64,000 nucleotides of DNA, taken from the NCBI RefSeq assembly GCF_024139115.2, contig NW_026942922.1, positions 51,523 through 115,522 of the forward strand, written 5' to 3'. Both the position numbers and the translations under genes were made by a program. Below, piece after piece: positions 32,801 through 47,800 of the stretch (positions within the stretch are counted from its first letter, which is position 1; each line of letters begins with the position of its first letter). The notes beneath the pieces are model-generated. The model did no database searches and had not been told where the DNA came from. It saw only the letters and a list, made by a program, of their open reading frames with translations. The stretch comes from Armigeres subalbatus. Lineage: Eukaryota; Arthropoda; Insecta; Diptera; Culicidae.

Positions 32801-35800
32801 TTGAATTAATTTTCCACTGACCAGTACCCAGGTGCACATGTGGTTGCGAGCGAGGTTGTTGACCTCGACCTAGTGTCTTACACAGTTTTATGCGCTTACA
32901 TCAATTTTTGAAAATAGTCCTAAGAATAAAACCCAGGTTGGGTATTTAAATCTACAATTGAATGAATGCACATACCCAGGTGCATATGTGGATGCGAGCG
33001 AGGTTGGTGACCTCGACCTAGTGTCTTACACAGTTTTATGCGCTTACATCAATTTTTGAAAATAGTCCTAAGAATAAAACTCAGGTTGGGTATTTGAATT
33101 TACAATTGAATGAATTTTCCACTGACCAGTACCCAGGTGCATATGTGGATGCGAGCGAGGTTGGTGACCTCGACCTAGTGTCTTACACAGTTTTATGCGC
33201 TTACATCAATTTTGAAAATAGTCCTAAGAATAAAACTCAGGTTGGGTATTTAAATCTACAATTGAATGAATGCACATACCCAGGTGCATATGTGGATGCG
33301 AGCGAGGTTGTTGACCTCGACCTAGTGTCTTACACAGTTTTATGCGCTTACATCAATTTTTGAAAATAGTCCTAAGAATAAATCTCAGGTTGGGTATTTG
33401 AATTTACAATTGAATGAATTTTCCACTGACCAGTACCCAGGTGCATATGTGGATGCGAGCGAGGTTGGTGACCTCGACCTAGTGTCTTACACAGTTTTAT
33501 GCGCTTACATCAATTTTTAAAAATAGTCCTAAGAATAAAACTCAGGTTGGGTATTTGAATTTACAATTGAATTAATTTTCCACTGACCAGTACCCAGGTG
33601 CATATGTGGATGCGAGCGAGGTTGGTGACCTCGACCTAGTGTCTTACACAGTTTTATGCGCTTACATCAATTTTTGAAAATAGTCCTAAGAATAAAACTC
33701 AGGTTGGGTATTTAAATCTACAATTGAATGAGTTTTCCACTGACCAGTTCCCAGGTGCATATGTGGATGCGAGCGAGGTTGGTGACCTCGACCTAGTGTC
33801 TTACACAGTTTTATGCGCTTACATCAATTTTTGAAAATAGTCCTAAGAATAAAACTCAGGTTGGGTATTTGAATTTACAATTGAATGAATTTTCCACTGA
33901 CCAGTACCCAGGTGCATATGTGGATGCGAGCGAGGTTGGTGACCTCGACCTAGTGTCTTACACAGTTTAATGCGCTTACATCAATTTTTGAAAATAGTCC
34001 TCAGAATAAAACTCAGGTTTGGTATTTGAATCTACAATTGAATGAATTTTCCACTGACCAGTACCCAGGTGCATGAATTTTCCACTGACCAGTACCCAGG
34101 TGCATATGTGGGATGCGAGCGAGTTCAATGACCTCGACCTAGTGTCTTACACAGTTTTATGCGCTTACATCAATTTTTGAAAATAGTCCTAAGAATAAAA
34201 CTCAGGTTGGGTATTTAAATCTACAATTGAATGAATTTTCCACTGACCAGTACCCAGGTGCACATGTGGTTGCGAGCGAGGTTGTTGACCTCGACCTAGT
34301 GTCTTACACAGTTTTATGCGCTTACATCAATTTTTGAAAATAGTCCTAAGAATAAAACTCAGGTTGGGTATTTAAATCTACAATTGAATGAATTTTCCAC
34401 TGACCAGTACCCAGGTGCATATGTGGATGCGAGCGAGGTTGTTGACCTCGACCTAGTGTCTTACACAGTTTTATGCGCTTACATCAATTTTGAAAATAGT
34501 CCCAAGAATAAAACTCAGGTTGGGTATTTAAATCTACAATTGAATGAATTTTCCACTGACCAGTACCCAGGTGCATATGTGGATGCGAGCGAGGTTGGTG
34601 ACCTCGACCTAGTGTCTTACACAGTTTAATGCGCTTACATCAATTTTTGAAAATAGTCCTCAGAATAAAACTCAGGTTTGGTATTTGAATCTACAATTGA
34701 ATGAATTTTCCACTGACCAGTACCCAGGTGCATGAATTTTCCACTGACCAGTACCCAGGTGCATATGTGGATGCGAGCGAGTTCAATGACCTCGACCTAG
34801 TGTCTTACACAGTTTTATGCGCTTACATCAATTTTGAAAATAGTCCTAAGAATAAAACTCAGGTTGGGTATTTAAATCTACAATTGAATGAATTTTCCAC
34901 TGACCAGTACCCAGGTGCACATGTGGTTGCGAGCGAGGTTGTTGACCTCGACCTAGTGTCTTACACAGTTTTATGCGCTTACATCAATTTTTGAAAATAG
35001 TCCTCAGAATAAAACTCAGGTTTGGTATTTGAATCTACAATTGAATGAATTTTCCACTGACCAGTACCCAGGTGCACATGTGGTTGCGAGCGAGGTTGTT
35101 GACCTCGACCTAGTGTCTTACACAGTTTTATGCGCTTACATCAATTTTTGAAAATAGTCCTAAGAATAAAACTCAGGTTTGGTATTTGAATCTACAATTG
35201 AATGAATTTTCCACTGACCAGTACCCAGGTGCATGAATTTTCCACTGACCAGTACCCAGGTGCATATGTGGATGCGAGCGAGTTCAATGACCTCGATCTA
35301 GTGTCTTACACAGTTTAATGCGCTTACATCAATTTTTGAAAATAGTCCTCAGAATAAAACTCAGGTTTGGTATTTGAATCTACAATTGAATGAATTTTCC
35401 ACTGACCAGTACCCAGGTGCATGAATTTTCCACTGACCAGTACCCAGGTGCATATGTGGATGCGAGCGAGTTCAATGACCTCGACCTAGTGTCTTACACA
35501 GTTTTATGCGCTTACATCAATTTTTGAAAATAGTCCTCAGAATAAAACTCAGGTTTGGTATTTGAATCTACAATTGAATGAATTTTCCACTGACCAGTAC
35601 CCAGGTGCATATGTGGATGCGAGCGAGGTTGGTGACCTCGACCTAGTGTCTTACACAGTTTTATGCGCTTACATCAATTTTGAAAATAGTCCTAAGAATA
35701 AAACTCAGGTTTGGTATTTGAATCTACAATTGACTGAATTTTCCACTGACCAGTACCCAGGTGCATGAATTTTCCACTGACCAGTACCCAGGTGCATATG

Positions 35801-38800
35801 TGGATGCGAGCGAGGTTGGTGACCTCGACCTAGTGTCTTACACAGTTTTATGCGCTTACATCAATTTTTGAAAATAGTCCTCAGAATAAAACTCAGGTTG
35901 GGTATTTAAATCTACAATTGAATGAATTTTCCACTGACCAGTACCCAGGTGCATATGTGGATGCGAGCGAGTTCAATGACCTCGATCTAGTGTCTTACAC
36001 AGTTTAATGCGCTTACACCAATTTTTGAAAATAGTCCTAAGAATAAAATTCAGGTTGGGTATTGGAATCTACAATTGAATGAATTTTCCACTGACCAGTA
36101 CCCAGGTGCATATGTGGATTCGAGCGAGGTTGGTGACCTCGACCTAGTGTCTTACACAGTTTAATGCGCTTACACCAATTTTGAAAATAGTCCTAAGAAT
36201 AAAACTCAGGTTGGGTATTGGAATCTACAATTGAATGAATTTTCCACTGACCAGTACCCAGGTGCACATGTGGTTGCGAGCGAGGTTGTTGACCTCGACC
36301 TAGTGTCTTACACAGTTTTATGCGCTTACATCAATTTTTGAAAATAGTCCTAAGAATAAAACCCAGGTTGGGTATTTAAATCTACAATTGAATGAATGCA
36401 CATACCCAGGTGCATATGTGGATGCGAGCGAGGTTGGTGACCTCGACCTAGTGTCTTACACAGTTTTATGCGCTTACATCAATTTTTGAAAATAGTCCTA
36501 AGAATAAAACTCAGGTTGGGTATTTGAATTTACAATTGAATGAATTTTCCACTGACCAGTACCCAGGTGCATATGTGGATGCGAGCGAGGTTGGTGACCT
36601 CGACCTAGTGTCTTACACAGTTTAATGCGCTTACACCAATTTTTGAAAATAGTCCTAAGAATAAAACTCAGGTTGGGTATTGGAATCTACAATTGAATGA
36701 ATTTTCCACTGACCAGTACCCAGGTGCACATGTGGTTGCGAGCGAGGTTGTTGACCTCGACCTAGTGTCTTACACAGTTTAATGCGCTTACATCAATTTT
36801 TTGAAAATAGTCCTCAGAATAAAACTCAGGTTTGGTATTTGAATCTACAATTGAATGAATTTTCCACTGACCAGTACCCAGGTGCATATGTGGATGCGAG
36901 CGAGGTTGGTGACCTCGACCTAGTGTCTTACACAGTTTAATGCGCTTACACCAATTTTTGAAAATAGTCCTAAGAATAAAACTCAGGTTGGGTATTGGAA
37001 TCTACAATTGAATGAATTTTCCACTGACCAGTACCCAGGTGCACATGTGGTTGCGAGCGAGGTTGTTGACCTCGACCTAGTGTCTTACACAGTTTTATGC
37101 GCTTACATCAATTTTTGAAAATAGTCCTAAGAATAAAACCCAGGTTGGGTATTTAAATCTACAATTGAATGAATGCACATACCCAGGTGCATATGTGGAT
37201 GCGAGCGAGGTTGGTGACCTCGACCTAGTGTCTTACACAGTTTTATGCGCTTACATCAATTTTTGAAAATAGTCCTAAGAATAAAACTCAGGTTGGGTAT
37301 TTGAATTTACAATTGAATGAATTTTCCACTGACCAGTACCCAGGTGCATATGTGGATGCGAGCGAGGTTGGTGACCTCGACCTAGTGTCTTACATAGTTT
37401 TATGCGCTTACATCAATTTTTGAAAATAGTCCTAAGAATAAAACTCAGGTTGGGTATTTGAATTTACAATTGAATGAATTTTCCACTGACCAGTACCCAG
37501 GTGCATATGTGGATGCGAGCGAGGTTGGTGACCTCGACCTAGTGTCTTACACAGTTTAATGCGCTTACATCAATTTTTGAAAATAGTCCTCAGAATAAAA
37601 CTCAGGTTTGGTATTTGAATCTACAATTGAATGAATTTTCCACTGACCAGTACCCAGGTGCATATGTGGATGCGAGCGAGGTTGGTGACCTCGACCTAGT
37701 GTCTTACACAGTTTAATGCGCTTACACCAATTTTGAAAATAGTCCTAAGAATAAAACTCAGGTTGGGTATTGGAATCTACAATTGAATTAATTTTCCACT
37801 GACCAGTACCCAGGTGCACATGTGGTTGCGAGCGAGGTTGTTGACCTCGACCTAGTGTCTTACACAGTTTTATGCGCTTACATCAATTTTTGAAAATAGT
37901 CCTAAGAATAAAACCCAGGTTGGGTATTTAAATCTACAATTGAATGAATGCACATACCCAGGTGCATATGTGGATGCGAGCGAGGTTGGTGACCTCGACC
38001 TAGTGTCTTACACAGTTTTATGCGCTTACATCAATTTTTGAAAATAGTCCTAAGAATAAAACTCAGGTTGGGTATTTGAATTTACAATTGAATGAATTTT
38101 CCACTGACCAGTACCCAGGTGCATATGTGGATGCGAGCGAGGTTGGTGACCTCGACCTAGTGTCTTACACAGTTTTATGCGCTTACATCAATTTTTGAAA
38201 ATAGTCCTAAGAATAAAACTCAGGTTGGGTATTTAAATCTACAATTGAATGAATGCACATACCCAGGTGCATATGTGGATGCGAGCGAGGTTGTTGACCT
38301 CGACCTAGTGTCTTACACAGTTTTATGCGCTTACATCAATTTTTGAAAATAGTCCTAAGAATAAATCTCAGGTTGGGTATTTGAATTTACAATTGAATGA
38401 ATTTTCCACTGACCAGTACCCAGGTGCATATGTGGATGCGAGCGAGGTTGGTGACCTCGACCTAGTGTCTTACACAGTTTTATGCGCTTACATCAATTTT
38501 TAAAATAGTCCTAAGAATAAAACTGAGGTTGGGTATTTGAATTTACAATTGAATTAATTTTCCACTGACCAGTACCCAGGTGCATATGTGGATGCGAGCG
38601 AGGTTGGTGACCTCGACCTAGTGTCTTACACAGTTTTATGCGCTTACATCAATTTTTGAAAATAGTCCTAAGAATAAAACTCAGGTTGGGTATTTAAATC
38701 TACAATTGAATGAGTTTTCCACTGACCAGTTCCCAGGTGCATATGTGGATGCGAGCGAGGTTGGTGACCTCGACCTAGTGTCTTACACAGTTTTATGCGC

Positions 38801-41800
38801 TTACATCAATTTTTGAAAATAGTCCTAAGAATAAAACTCAGGTTGGGTATTTGAATTTACAATTGAATGAATTTTCCACTGACCAGTACCCAGGTGCATA
38901 TGTGGATGCGAGCGAGGTTGGTGACCTCGACCTAGTGTCTTACACAGTTTAATGCGCTTACATCAATTTTTGAAAATAGTCCTCAGAATAAAACTCAGGT
39001 TTGGTATTTGAATCTACAATTGAATGAATTTTCCACTGACCAGTACCCAGGTGCATGAATTTTCCACTGACCAGTACCCAGGTGCATATGTGGATGCGAG
39101 CGAGTTCAATGACCTCGACCTAGTGTCTTACACAGTTTTATGCGCTTACATCAATTTTTGAAAATAGTCCTAAGAATAAAACTCAGGTTTGGTATTTGAA
39201 TCTACAATTGAATGAATTTTCCACTGACCAGTACCCAGGTGCATGAATTTTCCACTGACCAGTACCCAGGTGCATATGTGGATGCGAGCGAGTTCAATGA
39301 CCTCGACCTAGTGTCTTACACAGTTTTATGCGCTTACATCAATTTTTGAAAATAGTCCTAAGAATAAAACTCAGGTTGGGTATTTAAATCTACAATTGAA
39401 TGAATTTTCCACTGACCAGTACCCAGGTGCACATGTGGTTGCGAGCGAGGTTGTTGACCTCGACCTAGTGTCTTACACAGTTTTATGCGCTTACATCAAT
39501 TTTTGAAAATAGTCCTAAGAATAAAACTCAGGTTGGGTATTTAAATCTACAATTGAATGAATTTTCCACTGACCAGTACCCAGGTGCATATGTGGATGCG
39601 AGCGAGGTTGTTGACCTCGACCTAGTGTCTTACACAGTTTTATGCGCTTACATCAATTTTGAAAATAGTCCTAAGAATAAAACTCAGGTTGGGTATTTAA
39701 ATCTACAATTGAATGAATTTTCCACTGACCAGTACCCAGGTGCATATGTGGATGCGAGCGAGGTTGGTGACCTCGACCTAGTGTCTTACACAGTTTAATG
39801 CGCTTACATCAATTTTGAAAATAGTCCTCAGAATAAAACTCAGGTTTGAAATTTGAATCTACAATTGAATGAATTTTCCACAGACAAGTACACAGGTGCA
39901 TGAATTTTCCACTGACCAGTACCCAGGTGCATATGTGGATGCGAGCGAGTTCAATGACCTCGACCTAGTGTCTTACACAGTTTTATGCGCTTACATCAAT
40001 TTTTGAAAATAGTCCCAAGAATAAAACTCAGGTTGGGTATTTAAATCTACAATTGAATGAATTTTCCACTGACCAGTACCCAGGTGCACATGTGGTTGCG
40101 AGCGAGGTTGTTGACCTCGACCTAGTGTCTTACACAGTTTTATGCGCTTACATCAATTTTTGAAAATAGTCCTCAGAATAAAACTCAGGTTTGGTATTTG
40201 AATCTACAATTGAATGAATTTTCCACTGACCAGTACCCAGGTGCACATGTGGTTGGGAGTGAGGTTGTTGACCTCGACCTAGTGTCTTACACAGTTTTAT
40301 GCGCTTACATCAATTTTTGAAAATAGTCCTAAGAATAAAACTCAGGTTTGGTATTTGAATCTACAATTGAATGAATTTTCCACTGACCAGTACCCAGGTG
40401 CATATGTGGATGCGAGCGAGTTCAATGACCTCGATCTAGTGTCTTACACAGTTTAATGCGCTTACATCAATTTTTGAAAATAGTCCTCAGAATAAAACTC
40501 AGGTTGGTATTTGAATCTACAATTGAATGAATTTTCCACTGACCAGTACCCAGGTGCATATGTGGATGCGAGCGAGTTCAATGACCTCGATCTAGTGTCT
40601 TACACAGTTTTATGCGCTTACATCAATTTTTGAAAATAGTCCTCAGAATAAAACTCAGGTTTGGTATTTGAATCTACAATTGAATGAATTTTCCACTGAC
40701 CAGTACCCAGGTGCATATGTGGATGCGAGCGAGGTTGGTGACCTCGACCTAGTGTCTTACACAGTTTTATGCGCTTACATCAATTTTTGAAAATAGTCCT
40801 AAGAATAAAACTCAGGTTTGGTATTTGAATCTACAATTGAATGAATTTTCCACTGACCAGTACCAGGTGCATGAATTTTCCACTGACCAGTACCCAGGTG
40901 CATATGTGGATGCGAGCGAGTTCAATGACCTCGACCTAGTGTCTTACACAGTTTTATGCGCTTACATCAATTTTTGAAAATAGTCCTCAGAATAAAACTC
41001 AGGTTTGGTATTTGAATCTACAATTGAATGAATTTTCCACTGACCAGTACCCAGGTGCATATGTGGATGCGAGCGAGGTTGGTGACCTCGACCTAGTGTC
41101 TTACACAGTTTTATGCGCTTACATCAATTTTTGAAAATAGTCCTAAGAATAAAACTCAGGTTTGGTATTTGAATCTACAATTGAATGAATTTTCCACTGA
41201 CCAGTACCCAGGTGCATATGTGCCAGGAGCGAGCAGGTTGGTGACCTCGACCTAGTGTCTTACACAGTTTAATGCGCTTACATCAATTTTGAAAATAGTA
41301 CTAAGAAAAACACTCAGGTTTGGTATTTGAATCTACAATTGAATGAATTTTCCACTGACCAGTACCCAGGTGCATATGTGGATGCGAGCGAGGTTGGTGA
41401 CCTCGACCTAGTGTCTTACACAGTTTTATGCGCTTACATCAATTTTTGAAAATAGTCCTCAGAATAAAACTCAGGTTGGGTATTTAAATCTACAATTGAA
41501 TGAATTTTCCACTGACCAGTACCCAGGTGCATATGTGGATGCGAGCGAGTTCAATGACCTCGATCTAGTGTCTTACACAGTTTAATGCGCTTACACCAAT
41601 TTTTGAAAATAGTCCTAAGAATAAAATTCAGGTTGGGTATTGGAATCTACAATTGAATGAATTTTCCACTGACCAGTACCCAGGTGCATATGTGGATTCG
41701 AGCGAGGTTGGTGACCTCGACCTAGTGTCTTACACAGTTTAATGCGCTTACACCAATTTTTGAAAATAGTCCTAAGAATAAAACTCAGGTTGGGTATTGG

Positions 41801-44800
41801 AATCTACAATTGAATGAATTTTCCACTGACCAGTACCCAGGTGCACATGTGGTTGCGAGCGAGGTTGTTGACCTCGACCTAGTGTCTTACACAGTTTTAT
41901 GCGCTTACATCAATTTTTGAAAATAGTCCTAAGAATAAAACCCAGGTTGGGTATTTAAATCTACAATTGAATGAATGCACATACCCAGGTGCATATGTGG
42001 ATGCGAGCGAGGTTGGTGACCTCGACCTAGTGTCTTACACAGTTTTATGCGCTTACATCAATTTTTGAAAATAGTCCTAAGAATAAAACTCAGGTTGGGT
42101 ATTTGAATTTACAATTGAATGAATTTTCCACTGACCAGTACCCAGGTGCATATGTGGATGCGAGCGAGGTTGGTGACCTCGACCTAGTGTCTTACACAGT
42201 TTAATGCGCTTACACCAATTTTTGAAAATAGTCCTAAGAATAAAACTCAGGTTGGGTATTGGAATCTACAATTGAATGAATTTTCCACTGACCAGTACCC
42301 AGGTGCACATGTGGTTGCGAGCGAGGTTGTTGACCTCGACCTAGTGTCTTACACAGTTTAATGCGCTTACATCAATTTTTGAAAATAGTCCTCAGAATAA
42401 AACTCAGGTTTGGTATTTGAATCTACAATTGAATGAATTTTCCACTGACCAGTACCCAGGTGCATATGTGGATGCGAGCGAGGTTGGTGACCTCGACCTA
42501 GTGTCTTACACAGTTTAATGCGCTTACACCAATTTTTGAAAATAGTCCTAAGAATAAAACTCAGGTTGGGTATTGGAATCTACAATTGAATGAATTTTCC
42601 ACTGACCAGTACCCAGGTGCACATGTGGTTGCGAGCGAGGTTGTTGACCTCGACCTAGTGTCTTACACAGTTTTATGCGCTTACATCAATTTTTGAAAAT
42701 AGTCCTAAGAATAAAACCCAGGTTGGGTATTTAAATCTACAATTGAATGAATGCACATACCCAGGTGCATATGTGGATGCGAGCGAGGTTGGTGACCTCG
42801 ACCTAGTGTCTTACACAGTTTTATGCGCTTACATCAATTTTTGAAAATAGTCCTAAGAATAAAACTCAGGTTGGGTATTTGAATTTACAATTGAATGAAT
42901 TTTCCACTGACCAGTACCCAGGTGCATATGTGGATGCGAGCGAGGTTGGTGACCTCGACCTAGTGTCTTACATAGTTTTATGCGCTTACATCAATTTTTG
43001 AAAATAGTCCTAAGAATAAAACTCAGGTTGGGTATTTGAATTTACAATTGAATGAATTTTCCACTGACCAGTACCCAGGTGCATATGTGGATGCGAGCGA
43101 GGTTGGTGACCTCGACCTAGTGTCTTACACAGTTTAATGCGCTTACATCAATTTTTGAAAATAGTCCTCAGAATAAAACTCAGGTTTGGTATTTGAATCT
43201 ACAATTGAATGAATTTTCCACTGACCAGTACCCAGGTGCATATGTGGATGCGAGCGAGGTTGGTGACCTCGACCTAGTGTCTTACACAGTTTAATGCGCT
43301 TACACCAATTTTTGAAAATAGTCCTAAGAATAAAACTCAGGTTGGGTATTGGAATCTACAATTGAATTAATTTTCCACTGACCAGTACCCAGGTGCACAT
43401 GTGGTTGCGAGCGAGGTTGTTGACCTCGACCTAGTGTCTTACACAGTTTTATGCGCTTACATCAATTTTTTGAAAATAGTCCTAAGAATAAAACCCAGGT
43501 TGGGTATTTAAATCTACAATTGAATGAATGCACATACCCAGGTGCATATGTGGATGCGAGCGAGGTTGGTGACCTCGACCTAGTGTCTTACACAGTTTTA
43601 TGCGCTTACATCAATTTTTGAAAATAGTCCTAAGAATAAAACTCAGGTTGGGTATTTGAATTTACGATTGAATGCATTTTCCACTGACCCGTACCCAGGT
43701 GCATATGTGGATGCGAGCGAGGTTGGTGACCTCGACCTAGTGTCTTACACAGTTGTATGCGCTTACATCAATTTTTGAAAATAGTCCTAAGAATAAAACT
43801 CAGGTTGGGTATTTAAATCTACAATTGAATGAATGCACATACCCAGGTGCATATGTGGATGCGAGCGAGGTTGGTGACCTCGACCTAGTGTCTTACACAG
43901 TTTTATGCGCTTACATCAATTTTTGAAAATAGTCCTAAGAATAAAACTCAGGTTGGGTATTTAAATCTACAATTGAATGAATTTTCCACTGACCAGTACC
44001 CAGGTGCATATGTGGATGCGAGCGAGGTTGGTGACCTCGACCTAGTGTCTTACACAGTTTTATGCGCTTACATCAATTTTTAAAAATAGTCCTAAGAATA
44101 AAACTCAGGTTGGGTATTTGAATTTACAATTGAATGAATTTTTCCACTGACCAGTACCCAGGTGCATATGTGGATGCGAGCGAGGTTGGTGACTCGACCT
44201 AGTGTCTTACAGTTTTATGCGCTTACATCAATTTTGAAAATAGTCCCAAGAATAAAAACCCAGGTTGGGTATTTGAATCTACAATTGAATGAATTTTCCA
44301 CTGACCAGTTCCCAGGTGCATATGTGGATGCGAGCGAGGTGGTGACCTCGACCTAGTGTCTTACACAGTTTTATGCGCTTACATCAATTTTTGAAAATAG
44401 TCCTAAGAATAAAAATTCCTAGGTTGGGTATTTGAATCTACAATTGAATGAATTTTCCACTGACCAGTACCCAGGTGCATATGTGGATGCGAGCGAGGTT
44501 CAATGACCTCGACCTAGTGTCTTACACAGTTTTATGCGCTTACATCAATTTTAAAATAGTCCCAAGAATTAAACTCAGGTTGGGTATTTGAATCTACAAT
44601 TGAATGAATTTTCCATTGACTAGTACCCAGGTGCATATGTGGATGCGAGCGAGGTTGGTGACCTCGACCTAGTGTCTTACACAGTTGTATGCGCTTACAT
44701 CAATTTTGAAAATAGTCCTAAGAATAAAACTCAGGTTGGGTATTTAAATCTACAATTGAATGAATTTTCCACTGACCAGCACCAGGTGCATATGTGGATG

Positions 44801-47800
44801 CGAGCGAGGTTGGTGACCTCGACCTAGTGTCTACACAGTTTTATGCGCTTACATCAATTTTAAAATAGTCCTAAGAATAAAACTCAGGTTGGTATTTGAA
44901 TTTACAATTGAATTAATTTTCCACTGACCAGTACCCAGGTGCATATGTATATGGGATGCGAGCGAGGTTAATGGACCTCGACCTAGTGTCTTACAGTTTT
45001 ATGCGCTTACATCAATTTTTGAAAATAGTCCTAAGAATAAAACTCAGGTTGGGTATTTGAATCTACAATTGAATGAGTTTTCCACTGACCAGTTCCCAGG
45101 TGCATATGTGGATGCGAGCGAGGTTGGTGACCTCGACCTAGTGTCTTACACAGTTTAATGCGCTTACACCAATTTTTGAAAATAGTCCTAAGAATAAAAT
45201 TCAGGTTGGGTATTTGAATCTACAATTGAATGAATTTTCCACTGACCAGTACCCAGGTGCATATGTGGATGCGAGCGAGTTCAATGACCTCGACCTAGTG
45301 TCTTACACAGTTTTATGCGCTTACATCAATTTTTGAAAATAGTCCTAAGAATAAAACTCAGGTTGGGTATTTAAATCTACAATTGAATGAATTTTCCACT
45401 GACCAGTACCCAGGTGCATATGTGGATGCGAGCGAGGTTGGTGACCTCGACCTAGTGTCTTACACAGTTTTATGCGCTTACATCAATTTTGAAAATAGTC
45501 CTAAGAATAAAACTCAGGTTTGGTATTTGAATCTACAATTGAATGAATTTTCCACTGACCAGTACCCAACCCAGGTGCATATGTGGATGCGAGCGAGGTT
45601 GGTGACCTCGACCTAGTGTCTTACACAGTTTTATGCGCTTACATCAATTTTTGAAAATAGTCCTCAGAATAAAACTCAGGTTGAGTATTTAAATCTACAA
45701 TTGAATGAATTTTCCACTGACCAGTACCCAGGTGCATATGTGGATGCGAGCGAGTTCAATGACCTCGATCTAGTGTCTTACACAGTTTAATGCGCTTACA
45801 CCAATTTTTGAAAATAGTCCTAAGAATAAAATTCAGGTTGGGTATTGGAATCTACAATTGAATGAATTTTCCACTGACCAGTACCCAGGTGCATATGTGG
45901 ATGCGAGCGAGGTTGGTGACCTCGACCTAGTGTCTTACACAGTTTAATGCGCTTACATCAATTTTTGAAAATAGTCCTCAGAATAAAACTCAGGTTTGGT
46001 ATTTGAATCTACAATTGAATGAATTTTCCACTGACCAGTACCCAGGTGCATATGTGGATGCGAGCGAGGTTGGTGACCTCGACCTAGTGTCTTACACAGT
46101 TTAATGCGCTTACACCAATTTTTGAAAATAGTCCTAAGAATAAAACTCAGGTTGGGTATTGGAATCTACAATTGAATGAATTTTCCACTGACCAGTACCC
46201 AGGTGCACATGTGGTTGCGAGCGAGGTTGTTGACCTCGACCTAGTGTCTTACACAGTTTTATGCGCTTACATCAATTTTTGAAAATAGTCCTAAGAATAA
46301 AACCCAGGTTGGGTATTTAAATCTACAATTGAATGAATGCACATACCCAGGTGCATATGTGGATGCGAGCGAGGTTGTTGACCTCGACCTAGTGTCTTAC
46401 ACAGTTTTATGCGCTTACATCAATTTTTGAAAATAGTCCTAAGAATAAATCTCAGGTTGGGTATTTGAATTTACAATTGAATGAATTTTCCACTGACCAG
46501 TACCCAGGTGCATATGTGGATGCGAGCGAGGTTGGTGACCTCGACCTAGTGTCTTACACAGTTTTATGCGCTTACATCAATTTTTAAAAATAGTCCTAAG
46601 AATAAAACTCAGGTTGGGTATTTGAATTTACAATTGAATTAATTTTCCACTGACCAGTACCCAGGTGCATATGTGGATGCGAGCGAGGTTGGTGACCTCG
46701 ACCTAGTGTCTTACACAGTTTTATGCGCTTACATCAATTTTTGAAAATAGTCCTAAGAATAAAACTCAGGTTGGGTATTTAAATCTACAATTGAATGAGT
46801 TTTCCACTGACCAGTTCCCAGGTGCATATGTGGATGCGAGCGAGGTTGGTGACCTCGACCTAGTGTCTTACACAGTTTAATGCGCTTACATCAATTTTTG
46901 AAAATAGTCCTCAGAATAAAACTCAGGTTTGGTATTTGAATCTACAATTGAATGAATTTTCCACTGACCAGTACCCAGGTGCATGAATTTTCCACTGACC
47001 AGTACCCAGGTGCATATGTGGATGCGAGCGAGTTCAATGACCTCGACCTAGTGTCTTACACAGTTTTATGCGCTTACATCAATTTTTGAAAATAGTCCTA
47101 AGAATAAAACTCAGGTTGGGTATTTAAATCTACAATTGAATGAATTTTCCACTGACCAGTACCCCGGTGCACATGTGGTTTGCGAGCGAGGTTGTTGACC
47201 TCGACCTAGTGTCTTACACAGTTTTATGCGCTTACATCAATTTTTGAAAATAGTCCTAAGAATAAAACTCAGGTTGGGTATTTAAATCTACAATTGAATG
47301 AATTTTCCACTGACCAGTACCCAGGTGCATATGTGGATGCGAGCGAGGTTGTTGACCTCGACCTAGTGTCTTACACAGTTTTATGCGCTTACATCAATTT
47401 TTGAAAATAGTCCTAAGAATAAAACTCAGGTTGGGTATTTAAATCTACAATTGAATGAATTTTCCACTGACCAGTACCCAGGTGCATATGTGGATGCGAG
47501 CGAGGTTGGTGACCTCGACCTAGTGTCTTACACAGTTTAATGCGCTTACATCAATTTTTGAAAATAGTCCTCAGAATAAAACTCAGGTTTGGTATTTGAA
47601 TCTACAATTGAATGAATTTTCCACTGACCAGTACCCAGGTGCACATGTGGTTGCGAGCGAGGTTGTTGACCTCGACCTAGTGTCTTACACAGTTTAATGC
47701 GCTTACATCAATTTTTGAAAATAGTCCTCAGAATAAAACTCAGGTTTGGTATTTGAATCTACAATTGAATGAATTTTCCACTGACCAGTACCCAGGTGCA